Below, piece by piece: positions 1-7,159 of a stretch of DNA of 25,157 nucleotides. The position numbers and the translations under genes are program-made. The notes under the pieces were generated by a model. That model searched no databases. It saw nothing but the letters and a program-made list of their open reading frames with translations, and was not told the DNA's origin. Source of the DNA: JADLFV01 sp964471555 (lineage in GTDB: Bacteria > Planctomycetota > Phycisphaerae > Phycisphaerales > Phycisphaeraceae); assembly GCA_964471555.1 (NCBI GenBank), contig CAYYGM010000059.1:1-25157 (forward strand), read 5' to 3'. How positions within the stretch are numbered: position 1 is the first letter of the stretch; each line of letters opens with the position of its first letter.

Positions 1-1
1 G

Positions 2-1051
2 TGGATCTTCACCGCCATGGCGGTTGGGGTGGTGCTGGGTTATCTGATGCCCGGTGCGGAAACGTTCATCGATCGCTTCCAGGTGGGCACGACCAACATT
101 CCCATCGCTATCGGGCTGATCCTGATGATGTATCCGCCGCTGGCGAAAGTGCGCTACGAAAAACTGGCGGCCGTGTTCCGGCATGGGAATGTTTTGCGGT
201 TATCGCTGGCGGTTAACTGGGTGGTTGGGCCGGTGGTGATGTTTGTGCTGGCGGTGGCGCTGCTGTATGACCTGCCGGACTATGCGATGGGGTTGATCCT
301 GGTGGGGCTGGCACGGTGTATCGCCATGGTGCTGGTGTGGAACGACCTGGCCGACGGCGACCGCGATTTGGCGGCCGGCCTTGTGGCGTTCAATGCCATC
401 TTCCAGGTGCTGCTCTACGGCGTGTACGGCTGGCTGTTTATCACACTGCTGCTGCCGCTGACGGGACTGGAGGGCGCGGTGGTGCAGGTCAGCACGTGGC
501 AGATCGCCAGGACGGTGCTGATCTACCTGGGCACGCCGCTGGCCGCGGGAGCGATCACGCGCATGCTGTGCCTGAGACTGAAGGATCAGCAGTGGTACGA
601 GCGGGTGTTTATTCCAAAGATCAGCCCGCTGACGCTGACCGCGCTACTGTTCACGATCGTGGTGATGTTCAGCAGCAAGGGCGAAAAGATCGTGCAGTTG
701 CCGTTGGATGTGCTGCGGGTGGCGATACCGCTGACCGCGTACTTCCTGGTCATGTTTCTGTTGACTTTTTTTGCCGCCCGTTGGTTGAATGGCCGCTATC
801 CGCAGGCCGCCACCGTGGCCCTGACCGCCGCCAGCAACGATTTTGAACTGGCCATCGCCGTCGCCATCGCGGTCTTCGGCATCCACTCCGGCCAGGCCTT
901 TGCCACGGTGATCGGCCCGCTGGTGGAAGTGCCGGTGTTGATCGGCCTTGTTCACGTCTCGCTGCACCTGCAAAGGCGCCTGTTTGCCCCGACGGACACG
1001 CAAATCACCGCACCGTCTGACGCGCCGGCCGATGCACGAGCCACCACGTAG
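2..1051 (+). CDS. acr3: ACR3-family arsenite efflux permease (5' truncated by window)
   Basis: Inner-membrane exporter of As(III), normally part of an ars operon. The frame is open to the window edge (WIFTAMAVGVVLGYLMPG), so the true start lies upstream. Counting from the first in-window Met (position 17), the family's conserved cysteine is residue 101 in GLILVGLARCIAMVLVWND, and the conserved glutamate region GPLVEVPVLIGLVHVSL is at 301-315. The intervening sequence is a run of hydrophobic helices, as expected for a 10-TM transporter. The C-terminal tail after LHLQRR is low-complexity and rich in Asp-Ala-Pro. The same kind of repeat continues past the TAG stop in another frame (1051-1137), which hints at a frameshift near the end. 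No arsR, arsC or other ars gene follows; the next 850 bp are non-coding. Family assignment is firm, but whether the gene sits in an ars operon cannot be seen here. Confidence 0.93.
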   Translation, partial: WIFTAMAVGVVLGYLMPGAETFIDRFQVGTTNIPIAIGLILMMYPPLAKVRYEKLAAVFRHGNVLRLSLAVNWVVGPVVMFVLAVALLYDLPDYAMGLILVGLARCIAMVLVWNDLADGDRDLAAGLVAFNAIFQVLLYGVYGWLFITLLLPLTGLEGAVVQVSTWQIARTVLIYLGTPLAAGAITRMLCLRLKDQQWYERVFIPKISPLTLTALLFTIVVMFSSKGEKIVQLPLDVLRVAIPLTAYFLVMFLLTFFAARWLNGRYPQAATVALTAASNDFELAIAVAIAVFGIHSGQAFATVIGPLVEVPVLIGLVHVSLHLQRRLFAPTDTQITAPSDAPADARATT

Positions 1052-1209
1052 TGAATGCACCAGTTGATGCACCAACTGATGCCCCAGCCTTCGAACTGAC
1101 TATTGAAAGTGCTTCGATCATCGGCGTGGTTCGCTGATTCAACCCGAAACACAACCTCTTGCTACGCCCAATGTCACCGCACTTGCTCGTCCGTTTTGCG
1201 GGTAGTTCG

Positions 1210-1241
1210 CTATTATTAGTTTTCTAGAAAACTAATAATAG
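1210..1241. repeat. Perfect 32-bp palindrome, left end of repeat copy 1
   Basis: Each arm is CTATTATTAGTTTTCT and its exact reverse complement, with no loop. It is strongly AT-rich in an otherwise GC-rich region. The same motif recurs at 1561-1592 and, in expanded form, at 19300-19355. Confidence 0.95.
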
Positions 1242-1456
1242 ATGTGAGTGGACACCAAGTGGTTGCTGGGCAGGCAGAGGGATTGGACGGAAGGGAATAC
1301 AGGTTGTGTTCGTAGCAGCAGGGCGTGCTTCGTTGGTCAGTCCTTCGCATCGCCCTGCGCAGTGGTTCGCTGGCGCATCTGCTTCCAGAAATTCAATTGC
1401 GACCCACCGGTGGCTCGCCCTCTAACCGCCATTGCTGCCGTATGTCTCATTTACGG

Positions 1457-1560
1457 TTTGCGAAAAAAGCTCAGGCCTGCCAGCTTTTGCTGGCATGCGT
1501 ACCGGCCGGCATGCCGACTGAAGTCGGCACGCCCTGAGACGTGAGTTTTTCGTGGGATTG
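1457..1560. repeat. Twin-hairpin repeat, copy 1
   Basis: A 104-bp block with two strong hairpins, GCCAGC-TTTT-GCTGGC and GCCGACT-GA-AGTCGGC, followed by a conserved tail ending GAGTTTTTCGTGGGATTG. It aligns without gaps to 19461-19564 at roughly 84% identity by hand. Both stems are identical in the two copies, while the loops differ. It resembles REP/BIME-type intergenic elements in form; the family is not recognised. Confidence 0.85.
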
Positions 1561-1592
1561 CTATTATTAGATTTTTAGAAAACTAATAATAG
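1561..1592. repeat. Near-perfect 32-bp palindrome, right end of repeat copy 1
   Basis: Same 32-bp sequence as 1210-1241 except for two substitutions in the left arm, so 14 of 16 arm positions still pair. With 1210-1241 it brackets 319 bp that contain no convincing gene, only the twin-hairpin block at its right side. Confidence 0.9.
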
Positions 1593-1609
1593 CCCGCATC
1601 TGTAATAGC

Positions 1610-1819
1610 GGCAGTTGGAATGGTAGGGTTGGGAGTGATGGTTTGTTTCTTCGGTGGTGCAGCCNNNNNNNNNNNNNNNNNNNNNNNNNNNNNNNNNNNN
1701 NNNNNNNNNNNNNNNNNNNNNNNNNNNNNNNNNNNNNNNNNNNNNNNNNNNNNNNNNNNNNNNNGGCAGTTGGAATGGTAGGGTTGGGAGTGATGGTTTG
1801 TTTCTTCGGTGGTGCAGCC
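1610..1819. repeat. Exact 55-bp direct repeat flanking a 100-N gap
   Basis: Bases 1610-1664 and 1765-1819 are identical over 55 bp, and everything between them (1665-1764) is N, exactly 100 bases. A 55-bp duplicated end beside a default-sized gap is what a de Bruijn assembler with k=55 leaves when overlapping contigs are scaffolded without merging. The most likely reading is a single 55-bp segment and no missing sequence. A genuine tandem repeat is the alternative. Confidence 0.9.
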
Positions 1820-1823
1820 GTGT

Positions 1824-1847
1824 TGGGTGTGGGGTGTGGGGTGTGTG
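1824..1847 (+). repeat. Iterated GTGTGGG words
   Basis: A short G/T-rich tract made of repeated GGGTGT units just after the second 55-bp repeat and about 50 bp before the YfhO-like gene. No gene is seen in 1052-1899 apart from the repeats described. Confidence 0.7.
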
Positions 1848-1899
1848 ATGAATGCGGTTGCAGGTATGATGTCGCTGGCACGTGGCGGACGAGGCAGCG

Positions 1900-4317
1900 A
1901 TGCGGGATCACAACGAGCAATCCTTCTCTCCTGTCACAACCTTGCTGCGTTGTCCCGCGATCATCGCGGCGGCCTTGTTCGCACTGCTGACCCTGGCGAT
2001 GTTCGGCGATGTGCTGGTTAACAGCCGCATGGTGCTGGGCGATGCGGATGGGGATATGGCGCTGCAGTTTCTACCGTGGCGGGATTATGGGTTTTCCCAA
2101 ATGCGCGGCGGTGATCTGCCGTTGTGGAACCCGCACCTGTTTAGCGGGACGCCTTACCTGGCGACGTTTCAGTCCGCCTTGCTCTATCCGCCCAACTGGT
2201 TGCACCTGCTGCTGCCGCTGGGGGTGGCGATCAATGTGCTGATCGCGCTGCACGTGTTTCTGATGGGGCAGTTTACGTATGCGTGGGCGCGGTATCGGGG
2301 GGTGAGCGCGGCAGGTGCGGTGTGCAGCGGCGTGGCGATGATGTTCAGTGGGCCGTACTTTCTGCACATCATGCCTGGACACCTGCCGCACCTGGCGGTG
2401 ATGGTGTGGATCCCGCTGCTGTTTCTGGCGGTGGACGGATTAGCGAAAGAAGGGCGATGGCAGTGGGCGCTGCTGGGGGCGGTAGCGCTGGCGATGCAGA
2501 TTCTGGCTGGGCATCCGCAGTACGTTTACTACAGCGGGATCATGTTGGCGGTTTACGGGTTGATGAACCTGTGCGTGACGAAACATCGCGGGATGCTGAC
2601 CGGCGGGGGGGTGGCGATGATGCTGGGGGGTGCGTGTTTGTCAGCGGTGCAGTTGTTGCCGGGAATTGAAGCGGCAAGTGAAAATGTGCGGCAGGGCGGT
2701 TTGCCGTTCATCATGGCGAGGATGTATTCGCTGCCGCCGGAGGATTGGTTGGGGTTGATCGGGCCGTACTTTTTCGGGGACATGAAGCCGGTGACGGTGG
2801 CAGGGTTGGACGTGGCCCATTTTTATTTCGGGCGCAACAATCTTTGGGAGATGAGCCCGTTTGTGGGGCTGAGCACGCTGGTGCTGGCGGGCTGGGCGGG
2901 GTGGCGATTGCGCGGGGCGGAGCGATGGATCAGTGTGGCGATGGTGGCGATTGCGGCGGTGCTGGCGATGGGCAGGTTTACGCCGCTGTATGGACCGATG
3001 TACGCGCACTTTCCCGGTTACGGCAGCTTCAGGTGTGTGGCGAAGTTTCTCATCTTCGTGGCGGTGTTCCTGAGCCTGATGGCGGGGATGGGCTTCGATC
3101 TGTTGATGGTGCAGGCCAGGCAGAACCCGCGCAGCATGTGGCGCGTGGTGATCGGGTTGCTGGTGCTGGTGCTGCTGGCGAGCATGGCGACGATCGTGAT
3201 CTACGCCGGCGATGTGATGGCGAGCCTGGTTGAAATGATCGTCCACAGCGGTGAGCTGATCATTTATCCCCGGCTGCCGTACGAGAACGAGGCGTTTCTC
3301 AGCCAGGTCCAGCATGCGGCCGGCATGTCGATGATGCTGGCTCTGGCGACGCTGCTGGCGATGGCGCTGCTGGCGGCAGCGATGCGCTATCGGGCGCAGG
3401 CGGTGTATGGGCTGGTGGTATTGCTGATGGTGGAGATGTTTCTGTTTGCCCGCAGTACACGGGCGACGATGCCGGTGAAGCTGGATTATCCGGCTACCTG
3501 GGCCCACGTGGCGGAGATTCAACAGGACCAGCAGCGCGTGCTGCACCTGGCGGAGTCGGCTCCCAATCAGGCCATGAATCACGGGCTGTACGAGATGTGG
3601 GGTTACGACCCGGGTGTGCTTGGCCGCTATGCCCAGTTGATTTCCTACAGCCAGGGCATTGATCCCGACGAGGCGACGCAGTACGTCGGTTTCCAGCGGG
3701 CGTATCCGTTCTACACGCTGTATCGCATGTTCCGATTAAGTTTCGTATTGCAGCCGGTGGCGGAGATGCCGGTGGCCAGCTTGTCCGGGGCGATGCCGCA
3801 TGCGCTGTTGATCAGCCGGTACCGGGTGTTGAACGAGCGCGACGAGATTTTCGCAACGCTGATGGATGACCATTTCGATCCAGCCACGGAGGTGATTCTG
3901 GAGAAGCAGCCGCCGTTCCAATCGCAGCCGGGTGCGGTGGACGGCCATGTGCGATTAATCAACCACGGCCCGGACGAAATGGAGATCGAAGCGGAACTGT
4001 CGCAGCCGGCCATGCTGCTGGTGACGGACAACTTCGCCCGAGGCTGGCGCGTGCGGCCGTTGGAAGCCGGCGGGCAGTCGGATTACACAATCGAGCCTGC
4101 CAACTACACACTGCGCGGCATCGCCCTGCAAAAGGGGCGGCATCACTTCATGCTGGTGTACGCGCCGCTGGGTTTTATCGTGGGGCGATGGATCAGTTGT
4201 CTGTCGCTGGCGCTGTTGGCAGTTGTGGGGTTTTTTGCATTCTGGCGGCAGCGCGGCGGCCGAGGTAGTTCAGCAGCAGGCCCGTCCCCAGGATCAGCCC
4301 GCCCATCACCGCAATGA
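1900..4317 (+). CDS. YfhO-type polytopic membrane protein (GT-C-like glycosyltransferase candidate)
   Basis: About 805 residues with many hydrophobic helices and a C-terminal extracytoplasmic domain (roughly residues 520-740) followed by a last TM helix. Numbered from the in-frame GTG at 1882, the acidic N-terminal loop motif GDADGD is at 53-58. The family-typical stretch with WNPHLFSGTPYLA and LLYPPN follows at about 82-105. Such proteins are thought to transfer sugars from lipid carriers to surface polymers or lipids; activity here is inferred. I prefer ATG 1900 because GAGG lies 5 nt upstream; GTG 1882 lacks a Shine-Dalgarno. The final 125 bp overlap the 3' end of the convergent symporter gene. 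The tail after FAFWRQR is Gly/Ser/Pro-rich and antisense to symporter codons, so it may be a read-through extension. Confidence 0.82.
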   Translation: MRDHNEQSFSPVTTLLRCPAIIAAALFALLTLAMFGDVLVNSRMVLGDADGDMALQFLPWRDYGFSQMRGGDLPLWNPHLFSGTPYLATFQSALLYPPNWLHLLLPLGVAINVLIALHVFLMGQFTYAWARYRGVSAAGAVCSGVAMMFSGPYFLHIMPGHLPHLAVMVWIPLLFLAVDGLAKEGRWQWALLGAVALAMQILAGHPQYVYYSGIMLAVYGLMNLCVTKHRGMLTGGGVAMMLGGACLSAVQLLPGIEAASENVRQGGLPFIMARMYSLPPEDWLGLIGPYFFGDMKPVTVAGLDVAHFYFGRNNLWEMSPFVGLSTLVLAGWAGWRLRGAERWISVAMVAIAAVLAMGRFTPLYGPMYAHFPGYGSFRCVAKFLIFVAVFLSLMAGMGFDLLMVQARQNPRSMWRVVIGLLVLVLLASMATIVIYAGDVMASLVEMIVHSGELIIYPRLPYENEAFLSQVQHAAGMSMMLALATLLAMALLAAAMRYRAQAVYGLVVLLMVEMFLFARSTRATMPVKLDYPATWAHVAEIQQDQQRVLHLAESAPNQAMNHGLYEMWGYDPGVLGRYAQLISYSQGIDPDEATQYVGFQRAYPFYTLYRMFRLSFVLQPVAEMPVASLSGAMPHALLISRYRVLNERDEIFATLMDDHFDPATEVILEKQPPFQSQPGAVDGHVRLINHGPDEMEIEAELSQPAMLLVTDNFARGWRVRPLEAGGQSDYTIEPANYTLRGIALQKGRHHFMLVYAPLGFIVGRWISCLSLALLAVVGFFAFWRQRGGRGSSAAGPSPGSARPSPQ

Positions 4318-5968
4318 TGATGCGTCCACCCCAGGCATTGGGTACCAGCAACATGGTCAGCACCATGATGCCGGTGGCGGTGATGAAGAAGCCGACGGTC
4401 TTGAACTGCTGATCGTCGTTGGGGTTGCCGATCTCCTTCTCGAAATCGACCGGGGTGCGGATGAGGCGGAACGTCTCGCGGGCCAGCTCAGCCGATTGGG
4501 TGTCGGTTTCGCGATAGAAGAACATGGTGCTGAAGAACCCGATCGATCCGCAGGCCAGGTTGACCATCACCTGTGTCTGGAAGTTCCAGTGATAGCAGTA
4601 GCCGGTGATCGAACCGATCAGCCCGGTCCCGATCGACAGCAGGGCGGACCACCAGGGCACGCGCTTGACGAACAGACCAAGCACCAGCGGAATGAGCATG
4701 GGCAACCCCAGCAGCGTGCCCACCGCCAGCACCAGTTCGAACATACCCAGGCCCTTGACCGAAGCGAAGCTGGCAGCCGTGGCAATGCAGATCAAGCCCA
4801 TCGCGATGGTGGAAATGCGGCTGAGGTGCAGTTGCGTCTTGTCACTCAGTTCCTTGTGGAATCCGAGCTTTCGCCGCAGGGCAGGGATGACATCGCAGAC
4901 CAGGATGCCGGCATTGGCGTTCAGGGCTGCGTCCAGCGAACTCATGGTGGCGGCGAACATGCTGGCGACCATCAATCCCACCATGCCGGTCGGCAGCAGT
5001 TGCAGGCTGGCCACCGCATAGGCCGACTCGCCCGGCTTGCTCAGCTTCATGGCTTCGACGATCTCGGGGCAGACCGCCTTGGCGTAAAGCGGTGGGATGA
5101 ACCAGAAGAAGCAGCCGACGAACATCAGGCACATGGCCAGCAACGCCGCATTGCGGGCATGGCTGTCGTCCTTGGCTGACAGGTAGCGCGGGGCCGTGGC
5201 CAGCGAGGCGCCGTACAGGCCCTGCTTGACCGCCAGGGCAATGGCCCAGGCCAGCGTGTAACGATTGGCGGAGAACTGCCCGGCCGACTTGATCCACGAC
5301 ATATCGCCGGGCTTGGTATTCTCGTACACCAGTTTCATCAACTCACCGAAACCGCCGACCTTGATCAGCACCAGCACCGCCAGGCTGATGGTCACCACCA
5401 TGACGATCACGCCCTGCAGGAAGTCAGCCGCCATCACCGCCCAGCGTCCCCCGGCCGTGTCATAGATCAGCACCACCAGTCCCAGCACCCCGATCACCGC
5501 ATAGACGTTGAACCCGAACACGCTGCTGGTGAAGATGGCCAGGGCGTATAAGCCCATCGCGCCGCCCATGAGCACGAACAGGGCTACGTTGTACCAGGCG
5601 TAAATCTGTTGGGTGACCGCCCCGTAACGGATGCGGATGACCTGGGCCAGCGTGATGACCCGCAATCTGCGAAACCACGCGGCGGTGAACAGAAACGCCA
5701 GCAGGAAGGACAGGGCGTTGCCCAGGTAGATCCAGGTCACGCTCCAGCCGGCTTCGAAGACCACGCCCGCGGCCCCGGTGAAGGTGTAGGCGCTGATGCC
5801 GCTGATGAACGCGCTCATGCCCACCAGCCACCACGTGCCGCGTCCGCCGCTGCGGAAGTAGTCGCTGGCGTTGCTGCTGAAGCGGCGAAACACGAAGCCG
5901 ATCATCAGCATGAACACGAAGTAAATGCCGACCACCATGTATTCGTAGCCGGAGACGTGTTGATTCAT
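4193..5968 (-). CDS. SSS-family sodium:solute symporter
   Basis: A 591-residue inner-membrane transporter predicted to couple Na+ entry to solute uptake, most likely an oligosaccharide or sugar acid given its neighbours. The N-terminus (YEYMVVGIYFVFMLMIGFVF) starts the first helix. It is followed by the family-typical DYFRSGGRGTWWLVGMSAF and ISGISAYTFTGAAG near residues 36-66, and about 13 hydrophobic segments in all. The ATG at 5968 has GGAA a few bases upstream. Only 21 bp separate it from the lipoprotein gene upstream in the same direction, so the two are probably co-transcribed from the divergent region near 6800-6900. Its 3' end overlaps the YfhO-like gene by 125 bp tail-to-tail. The substrate cannot be assigned from sequence. 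Confidence 0.92.
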   Translation of the reverse strand: MNQHVSGYEYMVVGIYFVFMLMIGFVFRRFSSNASDYFRSGGRGTWWLVGMSAFISGISAYTFTGAAGVVFEAGWSVTWIYLGNALSFLLAFLFTAAWFRRLRVITLAQVIRIRYGAVTQQIYAWYNVALFVLMGGAMGLYALAIFTSSVFGFNVYAVIGVLGLVVLIYDTAGGRWAVMAADFLQGVIVMVVTISLAVLVLIKVGGFGELMKLVYENTKPGDMSWIKSAGQFSANRYTLAWAIALAVKQGLYGASLATAPRYLSAKDDSHARNAALLAMCLMFVGCFFWFIPPLYAKAVCPEIVEAMKLSKPGESAYAVASLQLLPTGMVGLMVASMFAATMSSLDAALNANAGILVCDVIPALRRKLGFHKELSDKTQLHLSRISTIAMGLICIATAASFASVKGLGMFELVLAVGTLLGLPMLIPLVLGLFVKRVPWWSALLSIGTGLIGSITGYCYHWNFQTQVMVNLACGSIGFFSTMFFYRETDTQSAELARETFRLIRTPVDFEKEIGNPNDDQQFKTVGFFITATGIMVLTMLLVPNAWGGRIIIAVMGGLILGTGLLLNYLGRRAAARMQKTPQLPTAPATDN

Positions 5969-5989
5969 GGGTATTCCGTGGCGATTGAA

Positions 5990-6766
5990 CTAAGGAAGTC
6001 GGGTCACGCGCAGGTTGTCGAACCACACATGCGTCCGGAACGTGCGAAACGCGATCTGTCCTGCCTCCAGTGGCTGCGCATCGTCTGCTGCGACATACTC
6101 GTTGCCGTCAACGGTGCAGGTGATCCGTCCGTCCACACGGGTGACCGTCAGGCGATACGTGCGGCCGACCTGGCAGTTGTAATCACGCGTCTCGGAGAGC
6201 AACTGGAAGCCCGGGCAACGGCGCAGACGGAAACGCGCCTTGGGTGTGCCGTCGGGGTGATACTCGCGCTGACTGGGATAGTCGCGCAGGAAGGTGAGGA
6301 TGTAGCCGTTCAATTCGTGATAGTGGGCGTAAGCTCCGTCAGCCCGCTGGTCGCGCGTCTCGTAGAGCGAACTGCCGTCAGGCATGGCGTAGAAGAAGAA
6401 CAGATTGATGTTGCAGACGTCAGGCTGCGAGCTTTCCACATGAGCGTCGAACTCGATGCGCACGTTGCCGGCCATCACCTGTGGGGCCCAGACGGTGGCG
6501 GCGATGTTGTGCTTGTCCCTGGCGATCTGATCGTCAGGTGGGTCGGCATCCAGGTGCAATCGCCCGTTCTGGACGAAAATGCGGCGGCCGCCCTCGGACC
6601 ACCACCCGGTCGGCAGCTCGTCGCCGTCAAAGGTTTCCGACAGCAGCAGTTGGTCTGCCTGCTCTGCCTGCGACGTGGACTGCGGCTGATTCCCCCTCGC
6701 CATGCCGCTGCATCCGCTCAGCAGGCCGGTCAGTACGACGCACAGGGTGGTTTTTGTCATGTCCAT
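5990..6766 (-). CDS. YesU/DUF1961-like secreted lipoprotein
   Basis: A 258-residue protein with a lipoprotein signal peptide: basic start, hydrophobic core and lipobox LSGC with Cys19 as the acylation site. The mature part looks like a concanavalin-type beta-sandwich. Remembered similarity to Bacillus YesU (DUF1961) includes the EGG..I..NGRLHL start, the W-P segment, the YHELNGYILTFLRDY block, RFRLRRCPGFQLL, and an ending like GQIAFRTFRTHVWFDNLRV. YesU lies in a rhamnogalacturonan-use cluster; the function of the family is not established. The related DUF6250 fold is an alternative label. The ATG at 6766 follows GGAAACCCC; a second ATG lies two codons in. Likely first gene of a two-gene operon with the symporter, acting at the cell surface on polysaccharide fragments. 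Confidence 0.7.
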   Translation of the reverse strand: MDMTKTTLCVVLTGLLSGCSGMARGNQPQSTSQAEQADQLLLSETFDGDELPTGWWSEGGRRIFVQNGRLHLDADPPDDQIARDKHNIAATVWAPQVMAGNVRIEFDAHVESSQPDVCNINLFFFYAMPDGSSLYETRDQRADGAYAHYHELNGYILTFLRDYPSQREYHPDGTPKARFRLRRCPGFQLLSETRDYNCQVGRTYRLTVTRVDGRITCTVDGNEYVAADDAQPLEAGQIAFRTFRTHVWFDNLRVTRLP

Positions 6767-6835
6767 GGGGTTTCCAGCAGGTCAATGACAAGGGCGTCGT
6801 GTGTGGTGCTTGATGATCAGGCTGCGAGCGTCCAA

Positions 6836-6845
6836 NNNNNNNNNN
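6836..6845. other. Assembly gap of 10 N
   Basis: Ten undetermined bases inside the divergent promoter region, between the lipoprotein start and the region with candidate promoters. The length may be estimated rather than measured. Confidence 0.98.
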
Positions 6846-6875
6846 GTCAATATCTATAGTACACTAAACCAGCGA

Positions 6876-6881
6876 ATTATA
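6876..6881 (-). promoter_or_regulatory. Candidate -10 box for the leftward lipoprotein-symporter operon
   Basis: On the minus strand this reads TATAAT, a perfect sigma70 -10 hexamer, about 110 bp upstream of the lipoprotein start. No good -35 lies 17 bp upstream. It overlaps the small palindrome ATACCC-G-GGGTAT at 6879-6891, which could be an operator. Weak evidence overall. Confidence 0.35.
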
Positions 6882-6974
6882 CCCGGGGTATCGCAATTCT
6901 ATCATCAGTTCAGTCAATAACATACGAGAAAATATTCAATCATGGTCCAAGATTGAGATTGTTGGTGTGTTGGC

Positions 6975-7002
6975 AGGTCATCATGTATTGACATGATGAC
7001 CT
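6975..7002. promoter_or_regulatory. 12-bp inverted repeat overlapping the -35 box (operator candidate)
   Basis: AGGTCATCATGT, a 4-nt spacer ATTG, then the exact reverse complement ACATGATGACCT. The right arm shares ACA with the -35 hexamer at 6988-6993, a typical position for a repressor site controlling the catabolic genes downstream. It could also form a hairpin in RNA if transcription starts farther upstream. Confidence 0.7.
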
Positions 7003-7016
7003 CAATACGGTAGGAT
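6988..7016 (+). promoter_or_regulatory. Sigma70-like promoter for the Gfo/Idh-lyase operon
   Basis: TTGACA (6988-6993), a 17-bp spacer, then TAGGAT (7011-7016, 4 of 6 matches to TATAAT). The -35 is a perfect consensus and the spacing is optimal. It would give a leader of about 135 nt before the oxidoreductase start at 7160. Confidence 0.65.
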
Positions 7017-7159
7017 CAGGCTGCGTGAATGGTTTCCTGTTGGTTCTGCCGGGATAGGTGTCGCCGGGCAGGCATTTTGATCCAATGAACGGCATTGCGC
7101 GCGTCACGCATCGCCGATGCCGACAAGGTGATCGCCTTTGCAGGCTGATCGAGAGCGTC

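Noticed and set aside
1248..1544. Possible small plus-strand gene inside the repeat element
   Set aside because: It runs through the twin hairpins, has no ribosome-binding site or family character, and its frame is not maintained in the second repeat copy.
2641..3582. Minus-strand open frame of 313 codons opposite the YfhO-like gene
   Set aside because: His/Arg/Gln-rich antisense shadow of a hydrophobic gene.
5609..6859. Plus-strand open frame of 416 codons opposite symporter and lipoprotein genes
   Set aside because: It spans two real genes and runs into the N gap; composition is not protein-like.
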